Origin: Pseudomonas pseudonitroreducens
GTDB taxonomy: Bacteria; Pseudomonadota; Gammaproteobacteria; Pseudomonadales; Pseudomonadaceae
DNA: 64,000 bases
Reading direction: 5' to 3'
Assembly (NCBI RefSeq): GCF_021603645.1
Contig: NZ_BQHJ01000003.1
Span: 62,001 to 126,000, forward strand
Both the position numbers and the translations under genes were made by a program. Each line of letters opens with the position of its first letter. Within the stretch, counting starts at the first letter, position 1. The notes beneath the pieces were generated by a model. It was not told the origin of the DNA. It ran no database searches and saw nothing but the letters and a program-made list of their open reading frames with translations. Positions 40,973-51,223 of this stretch are shown piece by piece.

Positions 40973-41785
40973 TCAGCTGCGCGGCGAGGTCTGGTTCAGC
41001 GCGCGGTCGAGATGGCGGGCGCCCTTGTCGGCCAGTTCGCCGTTGGGGAATTCGGCGAGCTGGCGGCGCAGGTAGGCGATGGCTTTTTCGCGATCCGGGT
41101 GCGGGTTGTCCGGCGCCATGTACATCAGCCCCAACTGGTACAGCGCCTTCTCGCGGATGTCCGGCGGGATGGCCGGATCGTTGGCGCCCAGCAGGTAGAG
41201 CTGCGCGGCCTCGTCGACGCGGTCCTTGAGCACGGCGCGGCGCGACAGCAGGGTCATGTCCGGGTCGAGGGTCGGCTTGTTGAGGTCGAGGTTGTACTGC
41301 GGTTGCCAGTCGGCCAGCAGTTGCTTGGCGGTCTTCTGCACCGGGTCCTTGGCACGCTGCTGGATGACCAGCTCACGGGCATCGGCATGCTGCGCGGCCT
41401 GAGTGCCGGGGAATTCGCGGTCGATGCGCTGGAAGTAGTCCATCGCCTTCCGGTCATCGCGCTGGTCGTTGTAGCGGCTCATGTAGATCAGGCCGATCTG
41501 GTACAGCGCGATGGCGCGCACCTCCGGGCCGTAGCGGGTGTTGTCGTAGCCGGTGAGGTAGAGCTGCTCGGCTTCGCTGCTCTTGCCATCGCGGATGGCC
41601 TGGGCGCTGTAGGTGAGCAGATCACCTTCCTCCTCGACGGCGGCAGTCATGCGCTTGTTCTTGAGCTGCTTGTACTCGGCCACTTCGCCGGTAGTGATCT
41701 GGGCGACGAACAGCGGCGTGGTGGGGGCGCAGGCGGCGAGCCAGGGCAGCAGCATGACGAGGGGTAGGGCATGGACGAAACGCAT
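40973..41785 (-). CDS. Lipoprotein with TPR-like repeats
   Basis: 270 residues. Signal peptide with lipobox LAAC near residue 19. The mature protein contains two similar helical blocks, EAEQLYLTGYDNTRYGPEVRAIALYQIGLIYMSR and EAAQLYLLGANDPAIPPDIREKALYQLGLMYMAP (each about 34 residues, around 70 and 190), so it is an internal duplication of a TPR/Sel1-like unit. It is divergent from another small TPR-like lipoprotein at 41885 and may share its regulation or envelope role. Function unknown. Confidence 0.78.
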   Translation of the reverse strand: MRFVHALPLVMLLPWLAACAPTTPLFVAQITTGEVAEYKQLKNKRMTAAVEEEGDLLTYSAQAIRDGKSSEAEQLYLTGYDNTRYGPEVRAIALYQIGLIYMSRYNDQRDDRKAMDYFQRIDREFPGTQAAQHADARELVIQQRAKDPVQKTAKQLLADWQPQYNLDLNKPTLDPDMTLLSRRAVLKDRVDEAAQLYLLGANDPAIPPDIREKALYQLGLMYMAPDNPHPDREKAIAYLRRQLAEFPNGELADKGARHLDRALNQTSPRS

Positions 41786-41884
41786 GGCAGCTCCTTTGCG
41801 CCAGGGCGAAGTCCACGTGAGTCTAGTGGCGGGCTACAGTACGGCCAAGACGGGCCGATACACTTCCCAACGGAGGATATGCCC

Positions 41885-42253
41885 ATGCGAACCCTTTTCC
41901 TCGCGCTATTGGCGCTGAGTGTTACCGGCTGCACCAGTTGGTCGATGAACTATCACCTGAACAACGCCTACCGCGCCTACAAGAGCGGGGACTGCCAGCG
42001 GGTGCAACTGGAGCTCTCGGAAACCGAGCGCAAGGCCCGCGCCCGGCCGTGGATCCAGCCGGAAATCTCCATGCTGCGCGGGCAGTGCCTGGAGCGTGAG
42101 AAGTTCTACCTCGATGCGGCGCAGACCTACCAGTTCATCATCGCCCGCTACCCCACCAGCGAGTATGCTTACCGGGCCAAGGCGCGGCTGGAAACGCTGC
42201 GTCTGAATGGCCGGCTACCCGCCGATTCGCGCAGCTACCCCGTCACGCCCTGA
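41885..42253 (+). CDS. Small lipoprotein with TPR-like motif
   Basis: 122 residues. Lipobox VTGC follows a short hydrophobic stretch (MRTLFLALLALSVTGC). The mature part has one or two helical hairpins (LNNAYRAYKSGDCQRVQLELSE and AAQTYQFIIARYPTSEYAYRAKARL, each at most about 25 residues) of TPR type. ATG 41885 is preferred over the ATG at 41879 because it lies 7 bp from CGGAGGA; the earlier one is too near. Diverges from the TPR lipoprotein at 40973. Confidence 0.75.
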   Translation: MRTLFLALLALSVTGCTSWSMNYHLNNAYRAYKSGDCQRVQLELSETERKARARPWIQPEISMLRGQCLEREKFYLDAAQTYQFIIARYPTSEYAYRAKARLETLRLNGRLPADSRSYPVTP

Positions 42254-42328
42254 CCGGCGGTCGCGGGCCGACTTGAGCGGTGCCGATAGCTGGCTAATCT
42301 CTTGGGTGACTTCACGGAGGAGGTTCGA

Positions 42329-42751
42329 ATGCGTGCCCTGTGGCTCTGCGCCTGGTGTTTCCCCCTGCTCGCCTCGGCGGATATCTACCGCTGGACCGAC
42401 GCTCAGGGAAAGGTGCACTTCAGCGAAACACCACCGCCCGGGGCGCAACGTGTCGAGGTCAAGCCGCAGGTTGTCGAGCGTGACGCGGCTACCCGCGAGC
42501 GGGAGGAACGTACCCGCCGCTTCTACGACGCGCGTCGAGACGAAAGCAGCGCCGCCCAGAGCCGGGCGGCGGAGCAGCAGGCCAAGCTGGACCAGCAGTG
42601 CGCGAAGTGGCGCCATGACCTCGAGTCGATCAGTCATGGCGGGCGTTACTTCACGCAGGACGGCAGTGGTGAAAGGACTTACTACAGCGATGCACAGCTC
42701 GACGCCGCTCGTCAGGCGCTTGGCGCACGACTGGCGGAAGGTTGTCGTTAG
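42329..42751 (+). CDS. DUF4124 periplasmic protein
   Basis: 140 residues. A signal peptide (cleaved near LASA) is followed by the DUF4124 strand motif DIYRWTDAQGKVHFSETPP, then a long charged helix rich in Arg, Glu and Gln and a short tail. Such proteins are periplasmic and of unknown role. GGAGGAGG precedes ATG 42329. Confidence 0.8.
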   Translation: MRALWLCAWCFPLLASADIYRWTDAQGKVHFSETPPPGAQRVEVKPQVVERDAATREREERTRRFYDARRDESSAAQSRAAEQQAKLDQQCAKWRHDLESISHGGRYFTQDGSGERTYYSDAQLDAARQALGARLAEGCR

Positions 42752-42811
42752 GACTGGCCCTGCGGGGGCGGCATCGTCATACTGGACGATATTTCATAGC
42801 GAAACGCCATT

Positions 42812-43171
42812 ATGCGTCATCAACGACATATCGAGCGCCATCAGCTGCCCTACTACCTGAAGGTGTTCAACAGCATCACCGACAAACCGATGGGTTACCT
42901 GGGCAACGTGTCGCTGGATGGGCTGCTCCTGATCAGCCAGCTGCCGATGCTGGTGGGTGGCCGCTTCGAAATGCGCCTGAAGATTCCCGGGCATGACGGC
43001 AAGTTGCAACTGATCGAGTTCGCCGCCACCTGCCAGTGGTGCCGCGAGGACGTCAATCCGGGCAACTACGACTCGGGCTTCAGCCTGGCGGCGGCGCCGA
43101 CGGAGTACGTCGAACTGGTCGACGCGCTGCGCCGTTATTTCAGTTTTCGCCGGCAGGTGGAGTCGGTCTGA
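42812..43171 (+). CDS. PilZ domain c-di-GMP receptor
   Basis: 119 residues, a stand-alone PilZ domain. Both ligand motifs are present: Arg-rich RHQRHIERHQLPYYL at the N terminus (RxxxR) and NVSLDGLLL (N-x-S-x2-G) near residue 38. It should bind c-di-GMP in the cytoplasm and act on a partner protein. A GGDEF cyclase (34712) lies 7 kb away. The ribosome site is weak, so ATG 42812 is provisional. Confidence 0.82.
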   Translation: MRHQRHIERHQLPYYLKVFNSITDKPMGYLGNVSLDGLLLISQLPMLVGGRFEMRLKIPGHDGKLQLIEFAATCQWCREDVNPGNYDSGFSLAAAPTEYVELVDALRRYFSFRRQVESV

Positions 43172-43266
43172 AGCGCAGGACGCGCTGACCGATCTGACCG
43201 GTAGAGCAGGACAGGATTCCCGCTGAAGCGACTGCAAGGCGTATACCGATGAGCCAGGCTTGCCAC

Positions 43267-43291
43267 CTGCGCTGCGCTGCGCTGCGCTGCG
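43267..43291. repeat. CTGCG microsatellite
   Basis: Five exact tandem copies of the pentamer CTGCG in the 139-bp gap between the PilZ gene and the DUF58 stop. It could vary in copy number by slippage but lies outside both genes. Confidence 0.85.
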
Positions 43292-43310
43292 CGCGTGCGG
43301 CAGCGCTGGC

Positions 43311-44635
43311 TTACAGCGCGCCGGCCTTTTTCCAGCCCAGGTAGCGACTGATCAGTTCCGGCCCCAGCTGGCTCGGCCGCGTATCGAGCACCGGCACGCC
43401 GTGGGCGGCGAGTTTCTCGTGGAGACCGGCGCGGGCATTCAGGTAATCCACCGCGCCGCAGTAGGCCAGGGCGTCTTCGAAACCTTCCACCGGCGCCTGG
43501 CGCAGGCGATCGAGCACCTCCTCGCGCAGGCTCGCGACGAGTACCCGGTGCTGGCGTCCGAGGCGTTTCACCGCGGCCACCAGTTCCTCGTCATCCTCGT
43601 CGCGCAGGTTGGTCACTATCACCACCAGTGCGCGGCGGCGCTGACGCGTGAGTACGGCTTGCACGGCGGCGGGGAAGTCCGCTGGACGCTGGCTGCTGCG
43701 CAGGTCGTAGACGCTGTTGAGCAGGGCGGTGAGCTGGGCGCTGCCCTTGGCCGGTGGCAGGTGGCGTGGCTGGTCGCCGGCGAAGGTCATCAGGCCCACC
43801 GCGTCGCCCTGGCGCAGGGCGACATAGGCCAGCAGCAGGCTGGCGTTGAGCGAGTGGTCGAAGTGCGAGAGGTCGCCATCGTGGCTGCGCATGCGCCGAC
43901 CGCAGTCGAGCAGGAAGAGAATCTGCTGGTCGCGCTCGTCCTGGTATTCGCGGGCGATGGGCGTGCGCTTGCGCGCGGTGGCCTTCCAGTCGATCTGCCG
44001 CAGGGTGTCGCCATCGCGGAATTCTCGCAGCTGGTGGAAATCCAGGCCCAGGCCTCGGCGCTGCCCGGAGCGCACGCCGATGCGGTTGAGCCAGTGGTCC
44101 ACGGCCATCAGTTCGGCGCCGTAGATGCGCGCGAAGTCCGGATAGACCCGGGTTTCGTCACGCTGCTCCAGGTAACGCCGGCCCTTCCACAGGCGCAACG
44201 GGCTGGATAGCTCGATCTCGCAGCGCGGGAAGACGAAATGCCCGCGGGACAGTGGGCGCACGCGATAACCCAGTTCGGTCTGTTCGCCCGGGTGCAGTTC
44301 GACGGTCTGCGGCAGGTATTCGAATGCCATGCCGGCGGGCAGGTGATCGAACACCGTGATGCGTTGCGGCTGGGCGTAGCGATGATGGAACTGCAGGCGC
44401 ACTTCGCTCCAGCGGCCCAGCGGCAGGTTGCCGCTCAACTGGCGCTGCAGCTCCGGCGACGGCGTGCGGCGCAGCCAGAGGGCGTCGGCCAGCGCCAGCA
44501 GGATCAGCGCGCAGAGCGCCCCCCACCAGAGGCGGGCGAGCAGCTCCGACCCCGAGTCCAGAGCCGCGGCAGCGCCCAGGGCGATGGCGATCGCCAGCAG
44601 GACGCCGAGCAACGCGAGGAGCGCGCGCGATGGCT

Positions 44636-44639
<4 letters not shown>
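43311..44639 (-). CDS. DUF58 domain protein of MoxR operon
   Basis: 442 residues: two N-terminal hydrophobic segments (residues 7-27 and 38-52), a beta-rich middle, and a vWA-like DUF58 domain with the signature FHQLREFRDGDTLRQIDWKATAR (23 residues, near position 195) and DERDQQILFLLDCGRRM as MIDAS-like loop. DUF58 proteins accompany MoxR AAA+ ATPases, probably as substrates in metal-centre or complex maturation. Its ATG overlaps the MoxR stop (ATGA). Last gene of the operon. Confidence 0.88.
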
Positions 44640-45642
<1,003 letters not shown>

Positions 45643-45646
<4 letters not shown>

Positions 45647-46932
45647 AGGGCATTCCTGAGGCTTTGCAGGTGCGCGACCTGGCGGGTGAATTCGGCGACG
45701 GCCATGCGCTGTTGCGGATAGGGGCGCATGGCCTGGCTGATGGCGCTGACCGACATGCGCGTCATGCGGCCCAGAGCTTGCCATTGTTCGGCGACCGGCA
45801 GGCGGTCGAAGCCGGGCTGGCGCTGCCGCGCCCGGCGCATCACGTCACGTTGCAGGCCCTGCAACAGGGCGAGTTGGCCGCGCTGGCGGAGGATGAAGTC
45901 GGCACCGGCGCGCAGGTGTTCTTCCAGCTGGCGGCGGCTGCGATCCGGGTTGGGCTGTAGCGGGCCCTGACGCAGGCCGTTGCGCCAGAGCACCAGTACC
46001 AGCAGCAGGACGGCGGCCAGCAAGGCCTGTGGGAAGTAGCGCAGCAACAGGGTCATCAGGCTGGTGCCGTCGGCCCGGTAGACCATCGTGACCGCGCTGT
46101 CCTGGGCCAGGTACCAGAGCAGCCAGGCATTGTCGTAGGCGTCGAGCTCGCCGTTCTGCCAGATCCAGTTGTCGGTGAGCACGGTGATCAAACCCTGGCC
46201 CTGCTGCAGTTGCAGCAGGTGGGTGGAGTCGCTGCTGTTGGCCCAGGCGTAGGCGAGGTTCTTCGAGTCGAACAGGTGGTAGTCGGTGTCGAAGTCGATG
46301 TAGGCGGGGGCCTTCTCGTTTTCCAGGTAGAGCTTGGTCAGGTTCGGGTAGGGATCCGCTTCCGCGGCCTCGTTGTCGTGGGCGCCGCCAGCCTGGTCCG
46401 GATGTTCTTCTTCCACTTCCGGCTTGGCGGTGTCGCCCTGCGGCTGGTCGGCGGACGAACCTGCCGACTGGCCGTCGGACGCAGCGGCTTTTTCCCCGTC
46501 CTTGTCCTTCAGGTCGGCGCTGAGGAACTGCTGCACGCCCAACTGATCCAGCAGCTGATCACCGCTCTTGCCTTCGTCCTCGTCCCACAGGCTTTCCGCG
46601 GTGACGATCAGGTGACCACCGCGATTGGCCCAGTCGAGCAGGCGGGCGTTCTGCGCTGGCGTGACGTTTTCGCGGGTGCCCAGCAGGATCAGGGTCTGGC
46701 CTTTGCTCGGCAACTGGTCCAGCACTTCCATGCCGCGGGCACTGCTGACGCGGATACCGCGGCCACGCAGGTACATCTCGGCGGCGAGATAGGGATTGGC
46801 GCGAGCCTCCGGGGCGGCACCGTGCTCGATGGTCTCGGTGTAGGGCTCGAGGTTGCGGTACAGGTAATAGCCGATGCCACCCAGCACCAGCAGGACGAGC
46901 AGCACCAGCAGGGCAAGATTGCTGCGCTTCAT
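45643..46932 (-). CDS. DUF4350 membrane protein
   Basis: 429 residues: an N-terminal helix (residues 6-25), a periplasmic DUF4350 domain (TLILLGTRENVTPAQNARLLDWANRGG), an Asp/Glu/Gln/Ser-rich low-complexity insert near residues 140-195, and a second membrane helix near residue 300 followed by a cytoplasmic helical tail. DUF4350 folds like a glutamine-amidotransferase-type domain and is regularly found in MoxR clusters. ATG overlaps the stop of the DUF4129 gene. Role unknown. Confidence 0.85.
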
Positions 46933-48524
46933 GCCCGCACCTCGTGGCCGAACAGGTGGCGCCACTCATCGCACAACTGCTGCTTGAGCTCGGCTTGCGG
47001 TGTGCGGTGACCATAGGCGAGCGCCTGCCACTGCTGGGTCAGGCTGCGGGCAAAGTTGTCCAGCGGCGGGTCGTTGAGGTCGCTCACACGCTCGAGCACT
47101 TCGCCTTCGGTGGTCGATTCCCGCAGCGGCACGCGGAAGTCGTGCAGCAGGCGGCTGAGCAGGGCGCGATAGAGCAGGCCGAGCGCGGCGCGGGGCTGTT
47201 CGTCCCACAGGCGCTCGGCTTCGCTGGCGACATCGCTGGGCAGGGTTTCCGGCGCCAGTTCCAGCCCGAACAGCACGCTGGGCGCTTCGCGGCGCGGCTT
47301 CTGCGGCAGGCCGATGCGCCCGACGAACAGACGCAGCCATTCGCGGTAGCGCCAGATGACCAGGGCGATGACGGTGAACAGCAGGCCCCAGAGCAGCACT
47401 TCGATACCTTGTGCGGCGAACTTGAAGGCCTTCCAGTTGCCCAGCGCCTCGAAGAAGCTCTTCAGGCGCCTGGCCTCGTCCGGGTCTGTCGGCTTCTGCT
47501 CTTTCTGGTCTTCGTGCAGGCGCCAACGGGTGACCTTCTCGCTGTTCGTGAAGGGCGGCGCGGCGAGGATCTTTTCCGCTGCGCTGCGTGAGTCCTCGCT
47601 GTTGAGCTTCTGCTGGGTCAGGCGCGCACCCTGCGGGCCGTCCGGGTTCTGATCGGGCAGTGGGCAGCTTTGACTGGCCTTGCTCGCGGGGGCCGGCTCG
47701 GCTGCCAGCGCGTCGCTGCCGGGCAATAGGGCGAAGGCCCCGGCCACGACCAGCAGCAAGGCATAGGCGCTGCCGATCAGGCGCTGGCGCAGGCGGCGGA
47801 ACACCAGTTCGATGTCCCAGGCTTCCAGCTCGGTGCGGCGGTTGAGGTAGAGGGTGAAACCACAGGCGACGTACACCGGTTCCCAGACGATCAGCAGCAG
47901 CGCGTAGATCAGGTTGCTGACGTGCTCCAGCCAGGCCCAGCCGCCCTGGGCAACACTGATCAGCGACTGCCATTTCCAGTCGTCCACCCATTGTTGCGGC
48001 AGCATCAGGTACATCAGTGCAGAGAAGCCCAGCCACAGCGCCAGTTCGAAATGCATGCCGACGATGGTCAGCCAGGTGGCGCCGCCGGCATTGCGCTGGC
48101 CGAGCACCACCAGACGCTGGCTGCGCGCCTGGCCCTTGAGGCCTTCGAGCTGCAGCACCGGCAGGTCGAAGCTGCGCGTCGGGCTCAGGCGGCGCCACAG
48201 CAGGCTGGGCAGCAGTTGCGTCTTCAGCAGGCCGGGGAAGGCCCGGAGCGCTTCCTTGAGTGTCGGTGTATCGCCGAACAGCGAGCGCGACAGGATGTAC
48301 AGCGGCAGTCGCTCGAAGGCGGGCTTGAACCACCAGAAGATCAGCACCGCCCAGCTGGAGTAGTTCCACAGCAGCACGGAGAGCAGCACGAACACCGGCA
48401 GGGTGACGATCGCCCAACTGGCCATCAGCACACCGGCGTGCCGGCGTGCGAGCAGGATGCCCAGGTCCAGCGCCTCCCAGGCGCTGCGCGGACGGATGGC
48501 GACGCTGGCGTCAGTCAGGCGCAT
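46929..48524 (-). CDS. DUF4129 membrane protein
   Basis: 531 residues with about five membrane helices in the first 300 residues, a periplasmic loop, another helix near 390 and a C-terminal DUF4129 region (LLYRALLSRLLHDF...EGEVLERV, ending in Trp/His-rich segments). ATG 48524 (MRLTDASVAIRPRSAWEALD) is chosen as it opens the conserved part and overlaps the preceding SpoIIM gene by 14 bp. DUF4129 resembles transglutaminase-associated C-terminal domains and may bind the cell wall or a partner. Confidence 0.82.
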   Translation of the reverse strand: MRLTDASVAIRPRSAWEALDLGILLARRHAGVLMASWAIVTLPVFVLLSVLLWNYSSWAVLIFWWFKPAFERLPLYILSRSLFGDTPTLKEALRAFPGLLKTQLLPSLLWRRLSPTRSFDLPVLQLEGLKGQARSQRLVVLGQRNAGGATWLTIVGMHFELALWLGFSALMYLMLPQQWVDDWKWQSLISVAQGGWAWLEHVSNLIYALLLIVWEPVYVACGFTLYLNRRTELEAWDIELVFRRLRQRLIGSAYALLLVVAGAFALLPGSDALAAEPAPASKASQSCPLPDQNPDGPQGARLTQQKLNSEDSRSAAEKILAAPPFTNSEKVTRWRLHEDQKEQKPTDPDEARRLKSFFEALGNWKAFKFAAQGIEVLLWGLLFTVIALVIWRYREWLRLFVGRIGLPQKPRREAPSVLFGLELAPETLPSDVASEAERLWDEQPRAALGLLYRALLSRLLHDFRVPLRESTTEGEVLERVSDLNDPPLDNFARSLTQQWQALAYGHRTPQAELKQQLCDEWRHLFGHEVRA

Positions 48525-49497
48525 GACGGCTCCGTCCGGCAAACAGGAAATAGCTGCCCACCAGCAGCCAAAGGCAAGCGCCGACAAGGTACTTCACGGT
48601 CGCCGAGAACTGCGTCATGGAGGACCAGTAGCCTTCGACGAAGGCGGCGATCAGCAGCATCAGGATCACCCCGCCAATCAGCTGTACGGCGCGGGCGGCG
48701 GCCTGGCGCAGGGCCTCGAGGCGGCTCAGGCGGCCGGGCGAGAGCAGCGCCCAGCCGAGCTTGAGGCCGGCGCCACCGGAGAAAGTGATGGCGGTCAGCT
48801 CGAAGGCACCGTGGCCGATGACGAAGGACCAGAACGTCTCGATGTAGCCGACCTGGGTCAGATGGCCGGCGACGGTGCCGATCACTACGCCGTTGAACAG
48901 CAGGAAGAACAGGCTGCCGACGCACAGGAGCAGACCGCTGGCGAAGGTCTGAAAGGCGATGCCGATGTTGTTCATGATGTAGTGGCCGAACATCTGCCAG
49001 TCGTCGCCGGCGTCGCGCGTGCTCATGGGGCCCAGCCGCGTGGTGTCCGGCGAGTACATCGATTCCATCTCGGCAACCCGCTCCGGTGCCATGACGCTGT
49101 AGACCAGGTCGGGGAAGTGGTAGACCAGCACGCCCATCAGCAGCAGGCTGCCATAGAACAGTAGGCTGGCGATGGCAATGCAGCGCCACTCCTCGCGCAC
49201 CAGGCGCGGGAAGCCGGCGACCAGGAAGCCGAGGATGCGTGCCCCCAGGTGGCTGCGATGGCGGTAGAACTGCTGGTGCCCGCGCATGGCGAGTTGCTGC
49301 AACTGGTCGATCAGGTGGCTGCTGTAGCCGCGTTCCTGGGCCAGGGCGAGTTGCTGGCAGATGCGCCGGTAGTCGGCAGCGAACTCCTCGGGCTTCTCGT
49401 TGGGTTCCTGGCGCTTGCCGCCTTCCAGTTGCTCCAGGCGCTTGGCGAAGCGTTTCCAGCTGCCCTGGTGGCGTTGTTCGAAGAAGGCCTGCTTCAT
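48511..49497 (-). CDS. SpoIIM-like (stage II sporulation protein M) membrane protein
   Basis: 328 residues. A charged helical head of about 95 residues is followed by five to six helices with the SpoIIM/DUF95 features: FGHYIMNNIGIAFQTFASG, NGVVIGTVAGHL and GHGAFELTAITFSGGAGLKLG (21 residues near 245). In non-spore-formers the family sits in MoxR clusters and is thought to build a membrane complex. The start overlaps the RDD gene stop by four bases. Confidence 0.86.
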   Translation of the reverse strand: MKQAFFEQRHQGSWKRFAKRLEQLEGGKRQEPNEKPEEFAADYRRICQQLALAQERGYSSHLIDQLQQLAMRGHQQFYRHRSHLGARILGFLVAGFPRLVREEWRCIAIASLLFYGSLLLMGVLVYHFPDLVYSVMAPERVAEMESMYSPDTTRLGPMSTRDAGDDWQMFGHYIMNNIGIAFQTFASGLLLCVGSLFFLLFNGVVIGTVAGHLTQVGYIETFWSFVIGHGAFELTAITFSGGAGLKLGWALLSPGRLSRLEALRQAAARAVQLIGGVILMLLIAAFVEGYWSSMTQFSATVKYLVGACLWLLVGSYFLFAGRSRHAPD

Positions 49498-50219
49498 GGG
49501 TGGCCCGTCCCGTTGCCCAGCAAACCGCTGGCGATCCGATTCAGGCGTGCCTCGGCTTGTTCAGGAGCGATGCCCAGTGGTTGCGCGAGGATTCCGGCCA
49601 GTTCCTCTCGGCGTGCGGCGGAAAGCTGCGTGCCGCGTTCGGCGAAGCTCATCAGGGCGCGCTGTTCTTCCAGGCTCAAGGGCCAGGGCGCAAGCTCGGG
49701 CGTGGTCTCCGGCACCTGCGGACGGCTCGGCGGCGGATCACGGTAGATCACCAGGGTTCCCGCGGCGAGATCGCCCAGGCGCTTGAACCCGGAGTTGGAA
49801 AGGCAGCTGAGCAGCCCGAGCGTGTAGCCGAACGGCAGGATATCGGCGAAGCGCAGCAGGTTGCGCAGCAGCGAGGCGGACCAGCCGATTGGCGTGCCGT
49901 CATCGTGCACCACGCGCAGGCCCATCATCTGCTTGCCGGGAGAGCGGCCCTGGTTGAGCACTTCGAAGAGCACCATGTACCACCAGGTCATGATGAAGGT
50001 GAGGATCAGCCCAAGGCCTGTGCCCAGCTCGCCAAGGAAGGCCAGCAGCATGAACAGCGCCACCATCAGCAGCACGCGAATACCCAGGTCGATCAGGTAG
50101 GCGAGGGCGCGGGGGACGACACCGGCAGGACGCAGCAGCAGGTCGATGCCTTCCGGGGTTTCCACGTGGTAGCGGGTATCCAGGACGGGCGCGTGGGAGG
50201 GGAAGTCTGCTGGGCTCAA
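49494..50219 (-). CDS. RDD-family membrane protein
   Basis: 241 residues. The RDD domain has three helices with the motif Arg-x-x-Ala-x-x-Ile-Asp (PRALAYLIDLGIRV) and a late GRSPGKQMMGLRVV loop. After the domain comes a cytoplasmic Pro/Glu-rich tail. First gene of the MoxR operon, translated into the SpoIIM gene by an ATGA overlap. Some RDD proteins transport Na+ or H+; here the role is unknown. Confidence 0.86.
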   Translation of the reverse strand: MSPADFPSHAPVLDTRYHVETPEGIDLLLRPAGVVPRALAYLIDLGIRVLLMVALFMLLAFLGELGTGLGLILTFIMTWWYMVLFEVLNQGRSPGKQMMGLRVVHDDGTPIGWSASLLRNLLRFADILPFGYTLGLLSCLSNSGFKRLGDLAAGTLVIYRDPPPSRPQVPETTPELAPWPLSLEEQRALMSFAERGTQLSAARREELAGILAQPLGIAPEQAEARLNRIASGLLGNGTGHP

Positions 50220-50306
50220 GGGAAACCGCTGTCAATGGCTGAGGGCCAGATGCTAGCCAGCGCGGTGCGACGAGGCAACCGCGCTGGCAGGCTCAGGCCG
50301 ATTTGA

Positions 50307-51074
50307 TCATTTGGCCGGCGGCAGTACGCCGAAAATGCTGCGGTAGAGCACGCCGACGGAAATGATCGCCAGCGGCAGGGTCCAGACCATGCCGATGCCC
50401 AGCGGGATGGCACTTACCAGCATGATCAGAGCCAGCAGGAGGAACAGGCCGAAGATCTTGAACCAGTGCTGGGTGATGGCCTTTCGCGAGGCTTCCAGCG
50501 CCTGCCAGGGGCTCAGCTTGCGTTCCACCACCAGCGGAATCGCCAGGACGTAGGCGATGCTCAGGTAGATGCCAGGCAATACCAGCAGCAACATGCCGAT
50601 ATAGATCAGGACGGTCATGAGCAGGCCGGTGATCAGCAGCGGAACGAACTGGCCGAAATGGCTGAACATCTCGTTGAAGGAGATCGGCTGGCCGGCTGCG
50701 CGGCGGATGCCAAGCATGTTGATGCCGGCGAGGAAGGGATAGCCCACGGTGCCGGCGAGAATACCCACGACCATCTGCAGGGCGACAGCCCCGGTGCTGG
50801 GCTCGGCACCGGAAGTCGCATAGCCCACGCCAAACAGCATGCCCAGAACGAAGCTGACGGCCTGGACGACGACGCCATAGATGATGAAGCCGGCGATGAT
50901 CAGGCCCTTGCTGCCGCTGACGCGCTGCCAGGCATCCTTGATCAGGCCATCGATGGAAAAGTCATAACCGCGGGCCAGGGCTTCCTCGATGCTTGGCACC
51001 GTGCCACTGGCAATTGGGTCCTGCAGGGAACTGGCAGGTGGTGCGAATGGATTGGGAGAGGTCTCGGTGCTCAT
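50307..51074 (-). CDS. Multi-pass membrane protein (paralogue 1)
   Basis: 255 residues with an Asn/Pro-rich head, the cytoplasmic block SIEEALARGYDFSIDGLIKDAW, about six helices and the strongly conserved inner region LPGIYLSIAYVLAIPLVVERKLSPWQALEASRKAITQHWFK (spanning about 40 residues). It is similar to BPSS1780-type membrane proteins. About half the residues match the gene at 51224, so the pair arose by tandem duplication. Function unknown. Read separately from the MoxR operon after an 87-bp gap. Confidence 0.78.
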   Translation of the reverse strand: MSTETSPNPFAPPASSLQDPIASGTVPSIEEALARGYDFSIDGLIKDAWQRVSGSKGLIIAGFIIYGVVVQAVSFVLGMLFGVGYATSGAEPSTGAVALQMVVGILAGTVGYPFLAGINMLGIRRAAGQPISFNEMFSHFGQFVPLLITGLLMTVLIYIGMLLLVLPGIYLSIAYVLAIPLVVERKLSPWQALEASRKAITQHWFKIFGLFLLLALIMLVSAIPLGIGMVWTLPLAIISVGVLYRSIFGVLPPAK

Positions 51075-51223
51075 CTGATTGCTCCAGTGGCGCTGGGTTG
51101 GGGCGCAGGAGTTTGCGGGGGCAGGCTAATGCTGCTTATAGGGACGCTTCTCGAATAATTCGTGGAAATTTCCGTAAAACCAGTCCTGGAGGCGGCGGTG
51201 CCTGGCCGCCTCCAGGCCCGTTC

